Below are positions 16,854 through 24,504 of a stretch of DNA of 25,938 nt, in pieces (within the stretch, counting starts at the first letter, position 1; each line of letters begins with the position of its first letter). The position numbers and the translations under genes were made by a program. The notes under the pieces are model-generated. The model was not told the DNA's origin, searched no databases, and saw only the letters and a program-made list of their open reading frames with translations. The DNA is from an uncultured Bacilli bacterium (GTDB taxonomy: Bacteria > Bacillota_I > Bacilli_A > ML615J-28 > CAG-313), in assembly GCA_904502205.1 (NCBI GenBank), contig CAJGDR010000005.1, positions 1 to 25,938 on the forward strand, given 5' to 3'.

Positions 16854-16883
16854 TTTTAATCTTTATTATTGTTGTGATATAAT
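16854..16883 (+). promoter_or_regulatory. Candidate promoter of the ECF sigma gene
   Basis: An extended -10 element, TGA then TATAAT (16878-16883), is clear, but there is no good -35 match at 17 bases. TTTTAA lies at 16854-16859. The GAGAGG ribosome-binding site begins only 5 bases after the -10, so the leader would be extremely short. The same layout recurs before the SpoVIF-like gene. Confidence 0.45.
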
Positions 16884-16901
16884 ATAAGAGAGGTATTCGG
16901 T

Positions 16902-17408
16902 ATGACAGAAGCAGTAATGATAAAAAGACTCCAAGATCATAATGAAGATGCTTTTGATTATTGTTATGATATGTATAAAAATTTAGTATATTTTCATATT
17001 ATAAAGATTGTCAAAAATAAAGAATTAACTGAAGAACTAGTTCAAGATACATTTTTGAAGATGTATCAAAATATTGATAAGTTTGATGGTAGATATTTTA
17101 AAGCATGGTTATTAAAAATTGCGGGTAATCTTGCAATAAGCGAAATGCGGAAAAACAATGTAACCATTGAATACAATGATAATGTTATATCACAAGAAGT
17201 TATTGATACTTTTAGTCATAATGACCTTATGAGTGATTTAAAAAGAATTCTTACTGATGATGAATATTTAATAGTCGTTTACCGAATAATTTATAATGTA
17301 AAAACAAAAGAAATTGCTGAAACATTTAATATGCCAATTGGTACAGTTGGTTGGAAATATAATGAAGCGATGAAAAAAGCAAAAAAATATTTTAAGGAGG
17401 CAAGCTAA
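16902..17408 (+). CDS. ECF-type RNA polymerase sigma factor
   Basis: This 168-residue alternative sigma factor has only regions 2 and 4, the layout of extracytoplasmic-function sigmas. Region 2 spans about 12-85 (AFDYCYDMYKNLVYFHIIKIV...EELVQDTFLKMYQNI...FKAWLLKIAGNLAISEMRK). Region 4 spans about 112-165, with the helix-turn-helix TKEIAETFNMPIGTVGWKYNEAMKKAKK. GAGAGG (16888-16893) is 8 bases before the ATG. The next gene begins one base after the stop and encodes a single-pass membrane protein, the usual arrangement for a sigma and its anti-sigma. The signal and target genes cannot be read from the sequence. Assignment to a particular ECF subgroup would need a profile search. Confidence 0.88.
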   Translation: MTEAVMIKRLQDHNEDAFDYCYDMYKNLVYFHIIKIVKNKELTEELVQDTFLKMYQNIDKFDGRYFKAWLLKIAGNLAISEMRKNNVTIEYNDNVISQEVIDTFSHNDLMSDLKRILTDDEYLIVVYRIIYNVKTKEIAETFNMPIGTVGWKYNEAMKKAKKYFKEAS

Positions 17409-17409
17409 A

Positions 17410-17967
17410 ATGAATATCAAAAAGAAAATTCGTAGTTCATGGAATGATCCTACATTACCAGATACCTTTTTGAAAAAAGATGAACTAGAATTCAAAAATA
17501 AAAAGCATTTTAGAATATCTGTTGCAACTTACATTTTATCAATGGTTAGTTTGTTTGTAATTTTTGGTGGTGTATTGTTGTTTGGCAAATTTGATGTTAA
17601 AAATGAAGAAAGTGTGCCTCCTGTACAAATTGAATTTGGTACCTTAAATCCTTTACAATTATCGATGAAACCTAATGAATTAAACAAAATCCAAATTAAT
17701 AATGTTAGTTATTATAATGTGCGTGGAAATTTTGCGATTTGGTTTAATAGTTTAAAAATTGAAAAAGCTAATGTTGATTATAACACTATACAATTAGATA
17801 CTTACATCAAAGATGTTAAACCAGTTAAACTCGGAGTTGTAAATGATGAGTACTATATGTTTTTCACAAAGAAAGACTATTTAATAGTTTGCTATAATGA
17901 TAAATATATTATGTATAATTTAAATCATGCTGATATTTTATTAGAAAATTTTGTGTCTTCGTTTTAA
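17410..17967 (+). CDS. Single-pass membrane protein, probable anti-sigma partner of the ECF sigma
   Basis: I do not recognise a named family. The 185-residue protein has a positively charged cytoplasmic N-terminus (1-35), one hydrophobic membrane segment (about 36-58, ISVATYILSMVSLFVIFGGVLLF), and a roughly 125-residue external domain rich in Asn, Tyr and beta-type sequence (for example VSYYNVRGNFAIWFNSLKIEKANVDYNTIQLDTYIKDV). The HxxxCxxC zinc motif of classical ZAS-type anti-sigma factors is absent. Position supports the role: it starts one base after the ECF sigma stop, with AGGAGG (17395-17400) inside the end of that gene. The role as anti-sigma or sensor is inferred only from context and topology. 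Confidence 0.6.
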   Translation: MNIKKKIRSSWNDPTLPDTFLKKDELEFKNKKHFRISVATYILSMVSLFVIFGGVLLFGKFDVKNEESVPPVQIEFGTLNPLQLSMKPNELNKIQINNVSYYNVRGNFAIWFNSLKIEKANVDYNTIQLDTYIKDVKPVKLGVVNDEYYMFFTKKDYLIVCYNDKYIMYNLNHADILLENFVSSF

Positions 17968-17992
17968 CATTTTTCAAATTCTTGCATATAAT
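17964..17992 (+). promoter_or_regulatory. Candidate promoter of the SpoVIF-like gene
   Basis: TTAACA (17964-17969), overlapping the preceding stop codon, and TATAAT (17987-17992) are 17 bases apart. GAGAGG follows only 5 bases later (17998-18003), leaving an unusually short leader. Confidence 0.5.
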
Positions 17993-18009
17993 AATGTGAG
18001 AGGTGTAAA

Positions 18010-18240
18010 ATGAATCGAGTATTAAATTTTATTTCAGAGAATAATATTGAACCAGCTTCACTATTTGAACTTGTGGAAAAAGTTCAACAAATGGATTTAT
18101 CAAATGAGGAAAGTATTAGAAAAGTAATAAGAGATGTTTCAAAACTTGCTAATCGTCCTGTTGATAAAGTACAAGAAAATAAGATTGTTCAAGAAATTAT
18201 GAAAAATGGAATAAATGATAATTTATTTAATATGATCTAA
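18010..18240 (+). CDS. Small SpoVIF-like protein
   Basis: This 76-residue soluble, helical protein resembles the stage VI sporulation protein F family of Bacilli. The core pattern is visible: a LFELVEKVQQMDLSNEESIRKVIRDVSKLANRPVDK--ENKIVQEIMKNG run, corresponding to the family's ---LA-S-Q-A---DE-TVR-LIR-VS-LANKPV-K--ED-IV-AI--N. SpoVIF itself is needed late in coat formation in Bacillus, but the family also occurs more widely and the role here is unknown. The ATG has GAGAGG 6 bases upstream. It follows the membrane protein after 42 bases without a terminator, so it may be read both from its own promoter and from the ECF operon. The assignment rests on recalled family pattern. Confidence 0.6.
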   Translation: MNRVLNFISENNIEPASLFELVEKVQQMDLSNEESIRKVIRDVSKLANRPVDKVQENKIVQEIMKNGINDNLFNMI

Positions 18241-18268
18241 TAACAAGGGAAACCTTGTTATTTTTTTT
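18239..18268 (+). terminator. Intrinsic terminator after the SpoVIF-like gene
   Basis: AATAACAAGG (18239-18248) pairs perfectly with CCTTGTTATT (18253-18262) around a GAAA tetraloop, followed by a T run to 18268. It overlaps the stop codon. Confidence 0.93.
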
Positions 18269-18292
18269 GTATTTGGCTAAATAATGTTTGAT

Positions 18293-18321
18293 TTGACATT
18301 TTATTTAATTTGTAGTATAAT
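18293..18321 (+). promoter_or_regulatory. Consensus promoter of the CorC-type transporter gene
   Basis: TTGACA (18293-18298) and TATAAT (18316-18321) are both perfect and 17 bases apart, the best promoter in the window. It lies downstream of the furthest-upstream in-frame ATG (18284), which excludes that start codon. Confidence 0.9.
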
Positions 18322-18370
18322 ATATGCACTGAATTTAATCAGAAAAAATAAGAAAAGGTGGTGTTGTTAC

Positions 18371-19804
18371 TTGAGTCCCCTCAGGTATTTTGATCTAATT
18401 GGCGCTAAAGAAATTTTATTATTATGGCCAGTTGGAACAATTGCTATTAGTATTGCAATTGTAATTTTAATTATTTGTTCTAGTTTCTTTTCTGCTTCAG
18501 AAACTGCATACTCTACTGTCAACATTATGCGTTTACGTACACATGTTGAAGAAAAACAAAAAGGTGCAAAAGAAGCATTATGGATAGCTGAACATTTTGA
18601 TCGTACTTTAACAACGATTTTAGTAGGTAATAATATTGTTAACATTGCAGCTACTACGCTTGCTGCATTAGTTTTGAATGACTTAATTATGAATCCTACA
18701 TTATCTAATATTGCGAACGTTGTTGGTATGACAATTATTGTACTTATTTTTGGTGAAATAATGCCAAAATGTCGTGCAAAAGAAAGCGCAGAAAAACTTG
18801 CATTAAGATATGCTAAGTTAATGAGAATTATTATTAAGGTTTTATATCCGATTACTTCATTCTTTATGTGGCTTAGAAAACGTATGGTTAAACAAAATGA
18901 AGAAGTAACTCCAACAGTAACTGAATCAGAACTTGAATCAATTATTGACACAATGGAAGAGGAAGGCGTTATTGATGCTGATGATGCTGATTTAATGCAA
19001 AGTGTTTTAGATATTAGTGAACGTACTATCTATGACATTATGGTTCCTCGTGTTGATATTATTGGTGTTGAAGTTGAAATGTCTGTTGAACAAATTCGTG
19101 ATATTTTCTTTGAAAATAAATATTCAAGACTTCCAGTATATCGTGATGACAAAGACCATATATTAGGTATCTTAAGTGAACGAGATTTCTTCACATTCTT
19201 ACTTAAGAATAAATCAACTGCTAAGTTTAATATTTTAGAATTAATTACAAGACCTTTATATGTTTCTAAAACGATGAAAGTTGATGATTTAATCAGACGT
19301 ATGCAAATTGAAAAGAAACATTTTGCAATTGTATCTGATGAATATGGTGGAACTAGTGGTATTGTAACAATGGAAGATGCTTTAGAAGAAATCGTTGGTG
19401 AAATCTACGATGAACATGACGAAAGCGATGATAATACTGATATTATCAAAATCAGTGACAACGTTTATGAAGTTGAAGCTGACGTTCCACTTGATGATTT
19501 ATATGAAATATTAGAACTTGGTAAAGCTCCAGAATCTTCATACACTAACGTTGGTGGTTTCTTGTATAGTCTTGCTGAACAAGTGCCAACTGAAGGTGAA
19601 GTTTTACTTTGGCATACAACTGTTTTATCAGAATCAGAAAATGAAATGGTTGAAGAAAAGAAATATGAACTTCAATTTACTATTTTAGAAGTTAAAGAAA
19701 GAAGAATTATTAAAGCTAAACTTGAAATTATTGAAATAGTTGAAAACGAAGATTCAAAAGAAGCTGAAGAAAATGAAGAAAAAGAAAGTAAAGAAGAACT
19801 ATAA
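18371..19804 (+). CDS. CNNM/CBS/CorC-type membrane protein (probable Mg2+ or cation transport)
   Basis: This 477-residue protein (from TTG 18371) has the three-part layout of hemolysin C/CorC/MpfA proteins. The membrane CNNM (DUF21) domain spans about 20-170, with [15 protein letters not shown] and [19 protein letters not shown]. The CBS pair spans about 224-345, with [28 protein letters not shown] and [29 protein letters not shown]-terminal CorC/HlyC domain spans about 360-450. Relatives are linked to Mg2+ efflux or homeostasis. The very acidic tail (457-477) is unusual. TTG 18371 is chosen because AAGGTGGTG (18355-18363) precedes it by 7 bases and the promoter excludes the ATG at 18284. The resulting start, [15 protein letters not shown], fits just before the first membrane helix. 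Confidence 0.9.
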   Translation: MSPLRYFDLIGAKEILLLWPVGTIAISIAIVILIICSSFFSASETAYSTVNIMRLRTHVEEKQKGAKEALWIAEHFDRTLTTILVGNNIVNIAATTLAALVLNDLIMNPTLSNIANVVGMTIIVLIFGEIMPKCRAKESAEKLALRYAKLMRIIIKVLYPITSFFMWLRKRMVKQNEEVTPTVTESELESIIDTMEEEGVIDADDADLMQSVLDISERTIYDIMVPRVDIIGVEVEMSVEQIRDIFFENKYSRLPVYRDDKDHILGILSERDFFTFLLKNKSTAKFNILELITRPLYVSKTMKVDDLIRRMQIEKKHFAIVSDEYGGTSGIVTMEDALEEIVGEIYDEHDESDDNTDIIKISDNVYEVEADVPLDDLYEILELGKAPESSYTNVGGFLYSLAEQVPTEGEVLLWHTTVLSESENEMVEEKKYELQFTILEVKERRIIKAKLEIIEIVENEDSKEAEENEEKESKEEL

Positions 19805-19831
19805 AGCAAAGTTATGCTTTATAGTTTTTTT
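19797..19831 (+). terminator. Intrinsic terminator after the CorC-type gene
   Basis: AACTATAAAGCA (19797-19808) pairs perfectly over 12 bases with TGCTTTATAGTT (19815-19826) around a 6-base loop, then a T run to 19831. The stop codon lies in the left arm. Confidence 0.93.
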
Positions 19832-19871
19832 AATACACTTTTTTAGCGTTTTAATATATAAAAAAGTAATT

Positions 19872-19883
19872 TTATGTTATAAT
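19872..19883 (+). promoter_or_regulatory. Extended -10 promoter before the small membrane protein and lepA
   Basis: TATAAT (19878-19883) is preceded by an extended TGT (19875-19877). No good -35 element is seen at normal spacing. It would drive the small membrane protein gene and lepA, and perhaps the genes beyond, since no terminator is visible up to the window end. Confidence 0.55.
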
Positions 19884-19912
19884 ATACTATAATTAATAAA
19901 AGGAGAATACTT

Positions 19913-20215
19913 ATGGAAACAATGCCAGCTGTATTATGTATTTTTATCGTAGCATATATTATTTATTTAGAAATTAAAAATCCAAAGAAGGATCGTGATT
20001 TATTTGTTGATATTTCAATTTCAATAATTATTATGTTAGTTGGATTTTACAGTATGTACGAATACAAATTTGATATAAAATTATTAATTGTTGATTTGTA
20101 TCTTGGATTATTGGCACTATCTATAGGTTATATCGGATTAGTAGTTTATAATTATAAAAGATTAAAGAATAAACAAGAAGAGATAGTAGGTGAAGAAAAT
20201 GTCGATAAATTATAA
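19913..20215 (+). CDS. Small three-helix membrane protein of unknown function
   Basis: I do not recognise a family. The 100-residue protein has three predicted membrane segments, at about 3-19, 30-48 and 55-79, joined by short charged loops (IKNPKKDRD and YKFD). It ends in a Lys/Glu-rich cytoplasmic tail. AAAGGAG (19898-19904) is 8 bases before the ATG. Its last 17 bases overlap lepA in a different frame, and the lepA ribosome-binding site (TAGGTG, 20187-20192) lies inside it, so the two are likely translationally coupled. There is no direct clue to its job. Confidence 0.75.
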   Translation: METMPAVLCIFIVAYIIYLEIKNPKKDRDLFVDISISIIIMLVGFYSMYEYKFDIKLLIVDLYLGLLALSIGYIGLVVYNYKRLKNKQEEIVGEENVDKL

Positions 20216-22025
20216 TGAATTAAAGAAACGTCAAAATTTAATTCGAAATTTTTCGATTATAGCTCATATCGACCATGGTAAAAGTACTTTAGCTGACCGT
20301 ATTTTAGAAAAAACAAAAGCTTTAGATACAAGAGAAATGAAAGAACAAATTCTTGATACAATGGATTTGGAAAGAGAACGTGGAATTACGATTAAATTAA
20401 ATGCTGTAGAATTAAATTATACTGCTAAAGATGGTAATACTTACATTTTACACTTAATTGATACTCCAGGACATGTAGACTTTACATATGAAGTTTCAAG
20501 AAGTTTAGCATCTTGTGAAGGGGCGGTTTTAGTAGTTGATGCTGCACAAGGAATTGAAGCCCAAACTTTAGCAAATGTTTATTTAGCGGTTGATAATGAT
20601 TTGGAAATTTTACCAGTCATTAATAAAATTGATTTGCCAGCTGCAGATCCTGATAAAGTTAAAAAAGAAATTGAAGATGTCATAGGTTTAGATGCAAGTG
20701 ATGCGGTTTTAGCAAGTGCTAAAGAAGGTGTTGGAATTGAAGAAATCTTAGAATCAGTTGTTCAAAAAGTTCCTGCACCACAAGGTAATGTTGAAGGTCC
20801 TGTTCAAGCTTTGATTTTTGATTCTTTCTACGATTCTTATCGTGGTGTTATTGCATCAATTAGAGTATTTAATGGAACAATAAAAAAAGGTGATCACATC
20901 AAAATGCACGCAACAGGTGCAATGTATGAAGTATTAGAACTTGGTGTTTATACACCTAAAGAGTCTCGACGTGATTATTTAACTGCAGGTGATGTAGGTT
21001 TTGTAAGTGGATCAATTAAAGAAGTTGGTGACGTTCGCGTTGGTGATACTATTACAACAATAGAAAATTACAATGAAGAACCATTACCAGGTTATCGAAG
21101 TTTGAATCCGATGGTATTCTGTGGTATTTATCCGGTTGAAGCTAATAAATATGATGAACTTAAAGAAGCTTTAGCAAAACTTAAATTAAATGATGCTGCT
21201 TTAACATATGAACCTGAAACATCACAAGCATTAGGTCATGGATTCCGTGTTGGATTCTTAGGTCTTTTACATATGGATGTAATTGAAGAACGTATTGAAA
21301 GAGAATTTAAAATTGAAATTATCGCAACTGCACCTAGTGTAGATTATCACGTTAAATTAACAAATGGAACAATGATGAAAGTTGATAACCCTGCATTAAT
21401 GCCGGATCCAACAATTATAAAAGCTATTGAAGAACCTTATGTTAAAGCAACAATTATGGTTCCTAGTGATTATGTTGGATCAATTATGGAAATATGTCAA
21501 CAAAAACGTGGTACTTTTATGGATATGCAATACATTGACCAAACCAGAGTTTCATTGCATTATGACATGCCGCTTTCTGAAATTGTTTATGATTTCTTTG
21601 ATCGTTTAAAGTCAACATCACGTGGTTATGCATCACTTGACTATGAACTTGGAGGATACAAAGAATCTAAACTTGTTAAACTTGATATTTTACTTAATAG
21701 TGAAAAAGTTGACGCATTAAGTATTATTGTTCATAAAGATTTTTCTTATCAAAAAGGTCGTGCGTTAGTTCAAAAATTACGTAAAGCAATTCCAAGACAA
21801 ATGTTTGAAGTTCCAGTTCAAGCTGCGATTGGTGGAAAAATTATTGCTCGTGAAAATATTGCGGCACTTCGTAAAGACGTTTTAGCTAAATGTTATGGTG
21901 GAGATATTTCACGTAAAAAGAAACTTTTAGAAAAACAAAAAGAAGGAAAGAAGCGAATGAAACAAGTGGGAAGTGTAGAAATTTCTCAAGAAGCATTCCT
22001 TGCAGTACTTGAAATTGATGAATAA
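20199..22025 (+). CDS. lepA: Elongation factor 4 (LepA), ribosomal GTPase
   Basis: LepA/EF4 is a translational GTPase related to EF-G that acts on ribosomes under stress or during initiation and assembly. The 608-residue protein has the G1 motif AHIDHGKST (22-30), the RERGITIK switch, DTPGH (88-92) and NKID (142-145). These are followed by EF-G-like domains II, III and V and the LepA-specific C-terminal domain ([25 protein letters not shown]). The end, [31 protein letters not shown], is diagnostic. ATG 20199 is chosen because TAGGTG lies 6 bases upstream; the in-frame GTG at 20190 is part of that site. hemW follows with an 8-base overlap, the same pair as in Bacillus. Confidence 0.96.
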   Translation: MSINYNELKKRQNLIRNFSIIAHIDHGKSTLADRILEKTKALDTREMKEQILDTMDLERERGITIKLNAVELNYTAKDGNTYILHLIDTPGHVDFTYEVSRSLASCEGAVLVVDAAQGIEAQTLANVYLAVDNDLEILPVINKIDLPAADPDKVKKEIEDVIGLDASDAVLASAKEGVGIEEILESVVQKVPAPQGNVEGPVQALIFDSFYDSYRGVIASIRVFNGTIKKGDHIKMHATGAMYEVLELGVYTPKESRRDYLTAGDVGFVSGSIKEVGDVRVGDTITTIENYNEEPLPGYRSLNPMVFCGIYPVEANKYDELKEALAKLKLNDAALTYEPETSQALGHGFRVGFLGLLHMDVIEERIEREFKIEIIATAPSVDYHVKLTNGTMMKVDNPALMPDPTIIKAIEEPYVKATIMVPSDYVGSIMEICQQKRGTFMDMQYIDQTRVSLHYDMPLSEIVYDFFDRLKSTSRGYASLDYELGGYKESKLVKLDILLNSEKVDALSIIVHKDFSYQKGRALVQKLRKAIPRQMFEVPVQAAIGGKIIARENIAALRKDVLAKCYGGDISRKKKLLEKQKEGKKRMKQVGSVEISQEAFLAVLEIDE

Positions 22026-23142
22026 ATGTGGTCTTTATCTACATATTCCATTTTGTAATAAAATTTGTGCATATTGTGATTTTACAAAAAGGGTTTCGAA
22101 AAAAGATATTAAAATTAAATATCTTGAATATTTAAAAAAAGAAATCAAATTATATCAAGAAAATAATTTTGATTTTGAAAAGATAACAAGCATTTATGTT
22201 GGCGGAGGCACTCCCACAGCGCTTGGAAAAGAATTACTTGAAGAATTATTACAAGAGATTTCAAGAATAATTGATTTATCAAAAATTGTAGAATATACGA
22301 TTGAAGTTAATCCGGAAGATTTAACTAAGGAATTAATTGACTTATTAGTAACATATAATGTTAATAGAATTAGCATAGGTATTCAAACACTTGATAAAAA
22401 GTTGTTAGAAAAAATTAATCGAGATTTTGATTATGATAAATTTATTGATAATTATAAATATTTAAAACAAGTTATTCCAAATGTTAATTTTGATGTGATG
22501 TATGCGATACCTTCACAAACTATAGATTCGCTAAAAGAAACTCTAACTAAATTGATTGAGTTAAAACCAACTCATTTTTCAATTTACAGTTTAATTTTAG
22601 AAGAAAAAACAATATTCTATAATGAATTTATCAAAGGTAAGCTAGAACTAGTATCTGAAGAATTAGAACTTGAAATGGTAAAACTTATTCATCAATTATT
22701 AGGTGATAAGTATCCTCAATATGAAGTTAGCAACTATTCTAAAAACCATCAATCATATCATAATTTGTTATATTGGTCTAATGAACATTATCTAGGAATT
22801 GGTGTTGCTGCTAGTAGTTATATTGATAATAGAAGATACCAAAATACGAAAATATTAAGTAAATATTTTAATGATATTGATAAAAGAAAATTTCCTATTG
22901 ATGATATAGAAATATTATCCAAGGAAGATACTTTGAAACATCATATTATTCAAGGGTTTCGAAAAGTTCAAGGAATTAATTTGAAAGAATATTTTAATCG
23001 ATATCAAACAAATATATTTGAAGATTTTCCGCTTTTGAACCAATTTGTTCAAGAAGGTTATTTTGAGTTAATTAATGATTTTATTCGTATAAAAAAAGAA
23101 TACTTTTATGTTATGGATCATTTTATTGAAAAACTAATGTAA
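22018..23142 (+). CDS. hemW: Radical SAM protein HemW (heme chaperone-type)
   Basis: The 374-residue protein carries the radical SAM cluster motif CxxxCxxC (C13, C17, C20 in [12 protein letters not shown]). The residue after the third cysteine region is Phe rather than the fourth Cys typical of true HemN oxidases, which places it with HemW, a protein that binds heme and helps insert it into partners. Other family motifs are [38 protein letters not shown] and [19 protein letters not shown] 22018 is used because it begins right before the conserved GLYLHIPFC and overlaps lepA by 8 bases. There is no strong ribosome-binding site, so it probably relies on coupling to lepA. Confidence 0.92.
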   Translation: MNKCGLYLHIPFCNKICAYCDFTKRVSKKDIKIKYLEYLKKEIKLYQENNFDFEKITSIYVGGGTPTALGKELLEELLQEISRIIDLSKIVEYTIEVNPEDLTKELIDLLVTYNVNRISIGIQTLDKKLLEKINRDFDYDKFIDNYKYLKQVIPNVNFDVMYAIPSQTIDSLKETLTKLIELKPTHFSIYSLILEEKTIFYNEFIKGKLELVSEELELEMVKLIHQLLGDKYPQYEVSNYSKNHQSYHNLLYWSNEHYLGIGVAASSYIDNRRYQNTKILSKYFNDIDKRKFPIDDIEILSKEDTLKHHIIQGFRKVQGINLKEYFNRYQTNIFEDFPLLNQFVQEGYFELINDFIRIKKEYFYVMDHFIEKLM

Positions 23143-23153
23143 GGGTTGATTTG

Positions 23154-23594
23154 ATGAAAAAACAAATTTTTTATCTAACAGTAATTTTAGGCCTTGGTCT
23201 TTTAATTGGATTAATAACGGGTTTTAAAATTAATGTAGATATTGAAAATTTGATAGTTGATAAAAATAGCATTGAAACATTTATAAATACTTTTACAATG
23301 AATTATTGGTATTTATTTTTGATGTGTTTATTAAATAATGGTACTGGTGTTATTGTTAATTTATTTATTTTATTTGGTAAAGGAATAACTCTTGGAACAA
23401 GTTTTGGAATCCTTTTAAAAAACAAAGCCTTATTTGGTCTAGGAGTTTATTTATTTAACTTTCTAGGCCAATTTATTATTTTAGTTCCTATGATGTATTT
23501 GATAATTCTTAGTGAATTAGATGATACAAATAAGAAATTGTCTGTCATAACAGTAATATTGGTCGTTTATAGTTTTATTATTGCAATAATATAG
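23154..23594 (+). CDS. Short SpoIIM-like membrane protein
   Basis: This 146-residue, very hydrophobic protein has about four or five membrane segments (roughly 6-24, 50-76, 92-119, 128-146). The segment YWYLFLMCLLNNGTGVIVNLFILFGKGITLGTSFGILL resembles the core of SpoIIM proteins, and the place just upstream of xerD and deoB matches the Bacillus spoIIM-(yqzK-fur)-xerD-deoB locus. Bacillus SpoIIM, part of the engulfment machinery with SpoIID and SpoIIP, is about 214 residues, so this form is shorter. The ATG at 23154 follows AAGGG (23141-23145) by 8 bases. Family membership is likely but not certain. A role in sporulation cannot be assumed. Confidence 0.6.
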   Translation: MKKQIFYLTVILGLGLLIGLITGFKINVDIENLIVDKNSIETFINTFTMNYWYLFLMCLLNNGTGVIVNLFILFGKGITLGTSFGILLKNKALFGLGVYLFNFLGQFIILVPMMYLIILSELDDTNKKLSVITVILVVYSFIIAII

Positions 23595-23602
23595 GAGGTA
23601 AT

Positions 23603-24502
23603 ATGGAACAATTAGTAACTGAATATAAGTATTATTTACAAAGTGTTAAAATGATGAGTGCTAATGGCATTGAAGCTTATGTTAATGATGTAACTAATTA
23701 TGTAAATTATTTGATAACAAAAATATTAGTTGATGATATGAAACAAGTTACTAGTGAACATATTAGATCTTATCTTGCTTTTATGAAAAAGAAAAAGATG
23801 ACTACTTCAAGTTTAAGTCGTAATCTTTCGAGTATAAAATCGTTTCATCGGTTTTTAGCATTAGATAAGTATGTTGATGAAAATGTTGCAAAAGAGGTTT
23901 CGGCTCCGAAAATAGAAAAGAAGTTACCAACAGTTTTATCAATCGAAGAAGTTATGCGATTATTAGAAGTTGTTCAAGGTGATAAACCATATGATTTAAG
24001 AAATATGGCCATGCTAGAATTAATTTATGGAACAGGTCTTCGCGTTTCTGAACTCGTTGGATTAAAAGTAACGGATATGCGTTTTACTTCTAAACAAATT
24101 AGAATACTTGGAAAAGGTAGTAAGGAACGAATTGTACCAGTTAATGATTATGCTTTAAAAAAGGTTCGGGAATATTTAATGAATGCTAGACCTTTTTTAC
24201 AAGGTATGAAAAGAGATTGTGGATTTTTATTTTTGAATAATCATGGTGAGGCGATTAGCCGAGTTGGTTTTTTCAAAATTTTAAAAAATTTAACAGATGA
24301 AGCAGGAATCGAAAAAAATGTTTCACCCCATACTTTAAGACATAGTTATGCAACTCATCTTTTAGAAGCTGGTGTTGATATTCGTTTAATTCAAGAATTA
24401 CTTGGACATGAAGATATTGCTACTACGCAAATTTATACCCATTTAAGTTTAAATAAAATTAAAGAAGTCTATGGATCTAGTCATCCTAGACAAAAGGACT
24501 AA
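23603..24502 (+). CDS. xerD: Tyrosine recombinase XerD
   Basis: Xer recombinases resolve chromosome dimers at dif sites near the replication terminus. The 299-residue protein has an N-terminal SAM-like DNA-binding domain (about 1-90) and a C-terminal catalytic domain. All catalytic residues are visible: R147 (TGLRVSEL), K171 (GKGSKER), H243 and R246 (HTLRHSYATHLLEAG), H269 (LLGHEDIATTQIYTH) and Y278. AGGAGG (23593-23598) is 4 bases upstream of the ATG and overlaps the SpoIIM-like stop. XerD rather than XerC is favoured by its place before deoB, as ripX/xerD in Bacillus, but that is a context call. Confidence 0.9.
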   Translation: MEQLVTEYKYYLQSVKMMSANGIEAYVNDVTNYVNYLITKILVDDMKQVTSEHIRSYLAFMKKKKMTTSSLSRNLSSIKSFHRFLALDKYVDENVAKEVSAPKIEKKLPTVLSIEEVMRLLEVVQGDKPYDLRNMAMLELIYGTGLRVSELVGLKVTDMRFTSKQIRILGKGSKERIVPVNDYALKKVREYLMNARPFLQGMKRDCGFLFLNNHGEAISRVGFFKILKNLTDEAGIEKNVSPHTLRHSYATHLLEAGVDIRLIQELLGHEDIATTQIYTHLSLNKIKEVYGSSHPRQKD

Positions 24503-24504
24503 TT

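Noticed and set aside
16902..18240. A phage or mobile-element origin for the ECF cluster
   Set aside because: No integrase, repeats, tRNA target or composition change was seen, and the flanks are clean terminators of housekeeping units.
18367..18951. Open frame of 194 codons on the minus strand opposite the CorC-type gene
   Set aside because: It mirrors a conserved membrane domain on the + strand, has no ribosome-binding site or promoter, and its hydrophobic content is explained by the opposite strand.
23603..24502. Phage-type integrase marking a mobile element
   Set aside because: The protein has Xer size and motifs and lies in the conserved xerD-deoB order, so it is the housekeeping recombinase.
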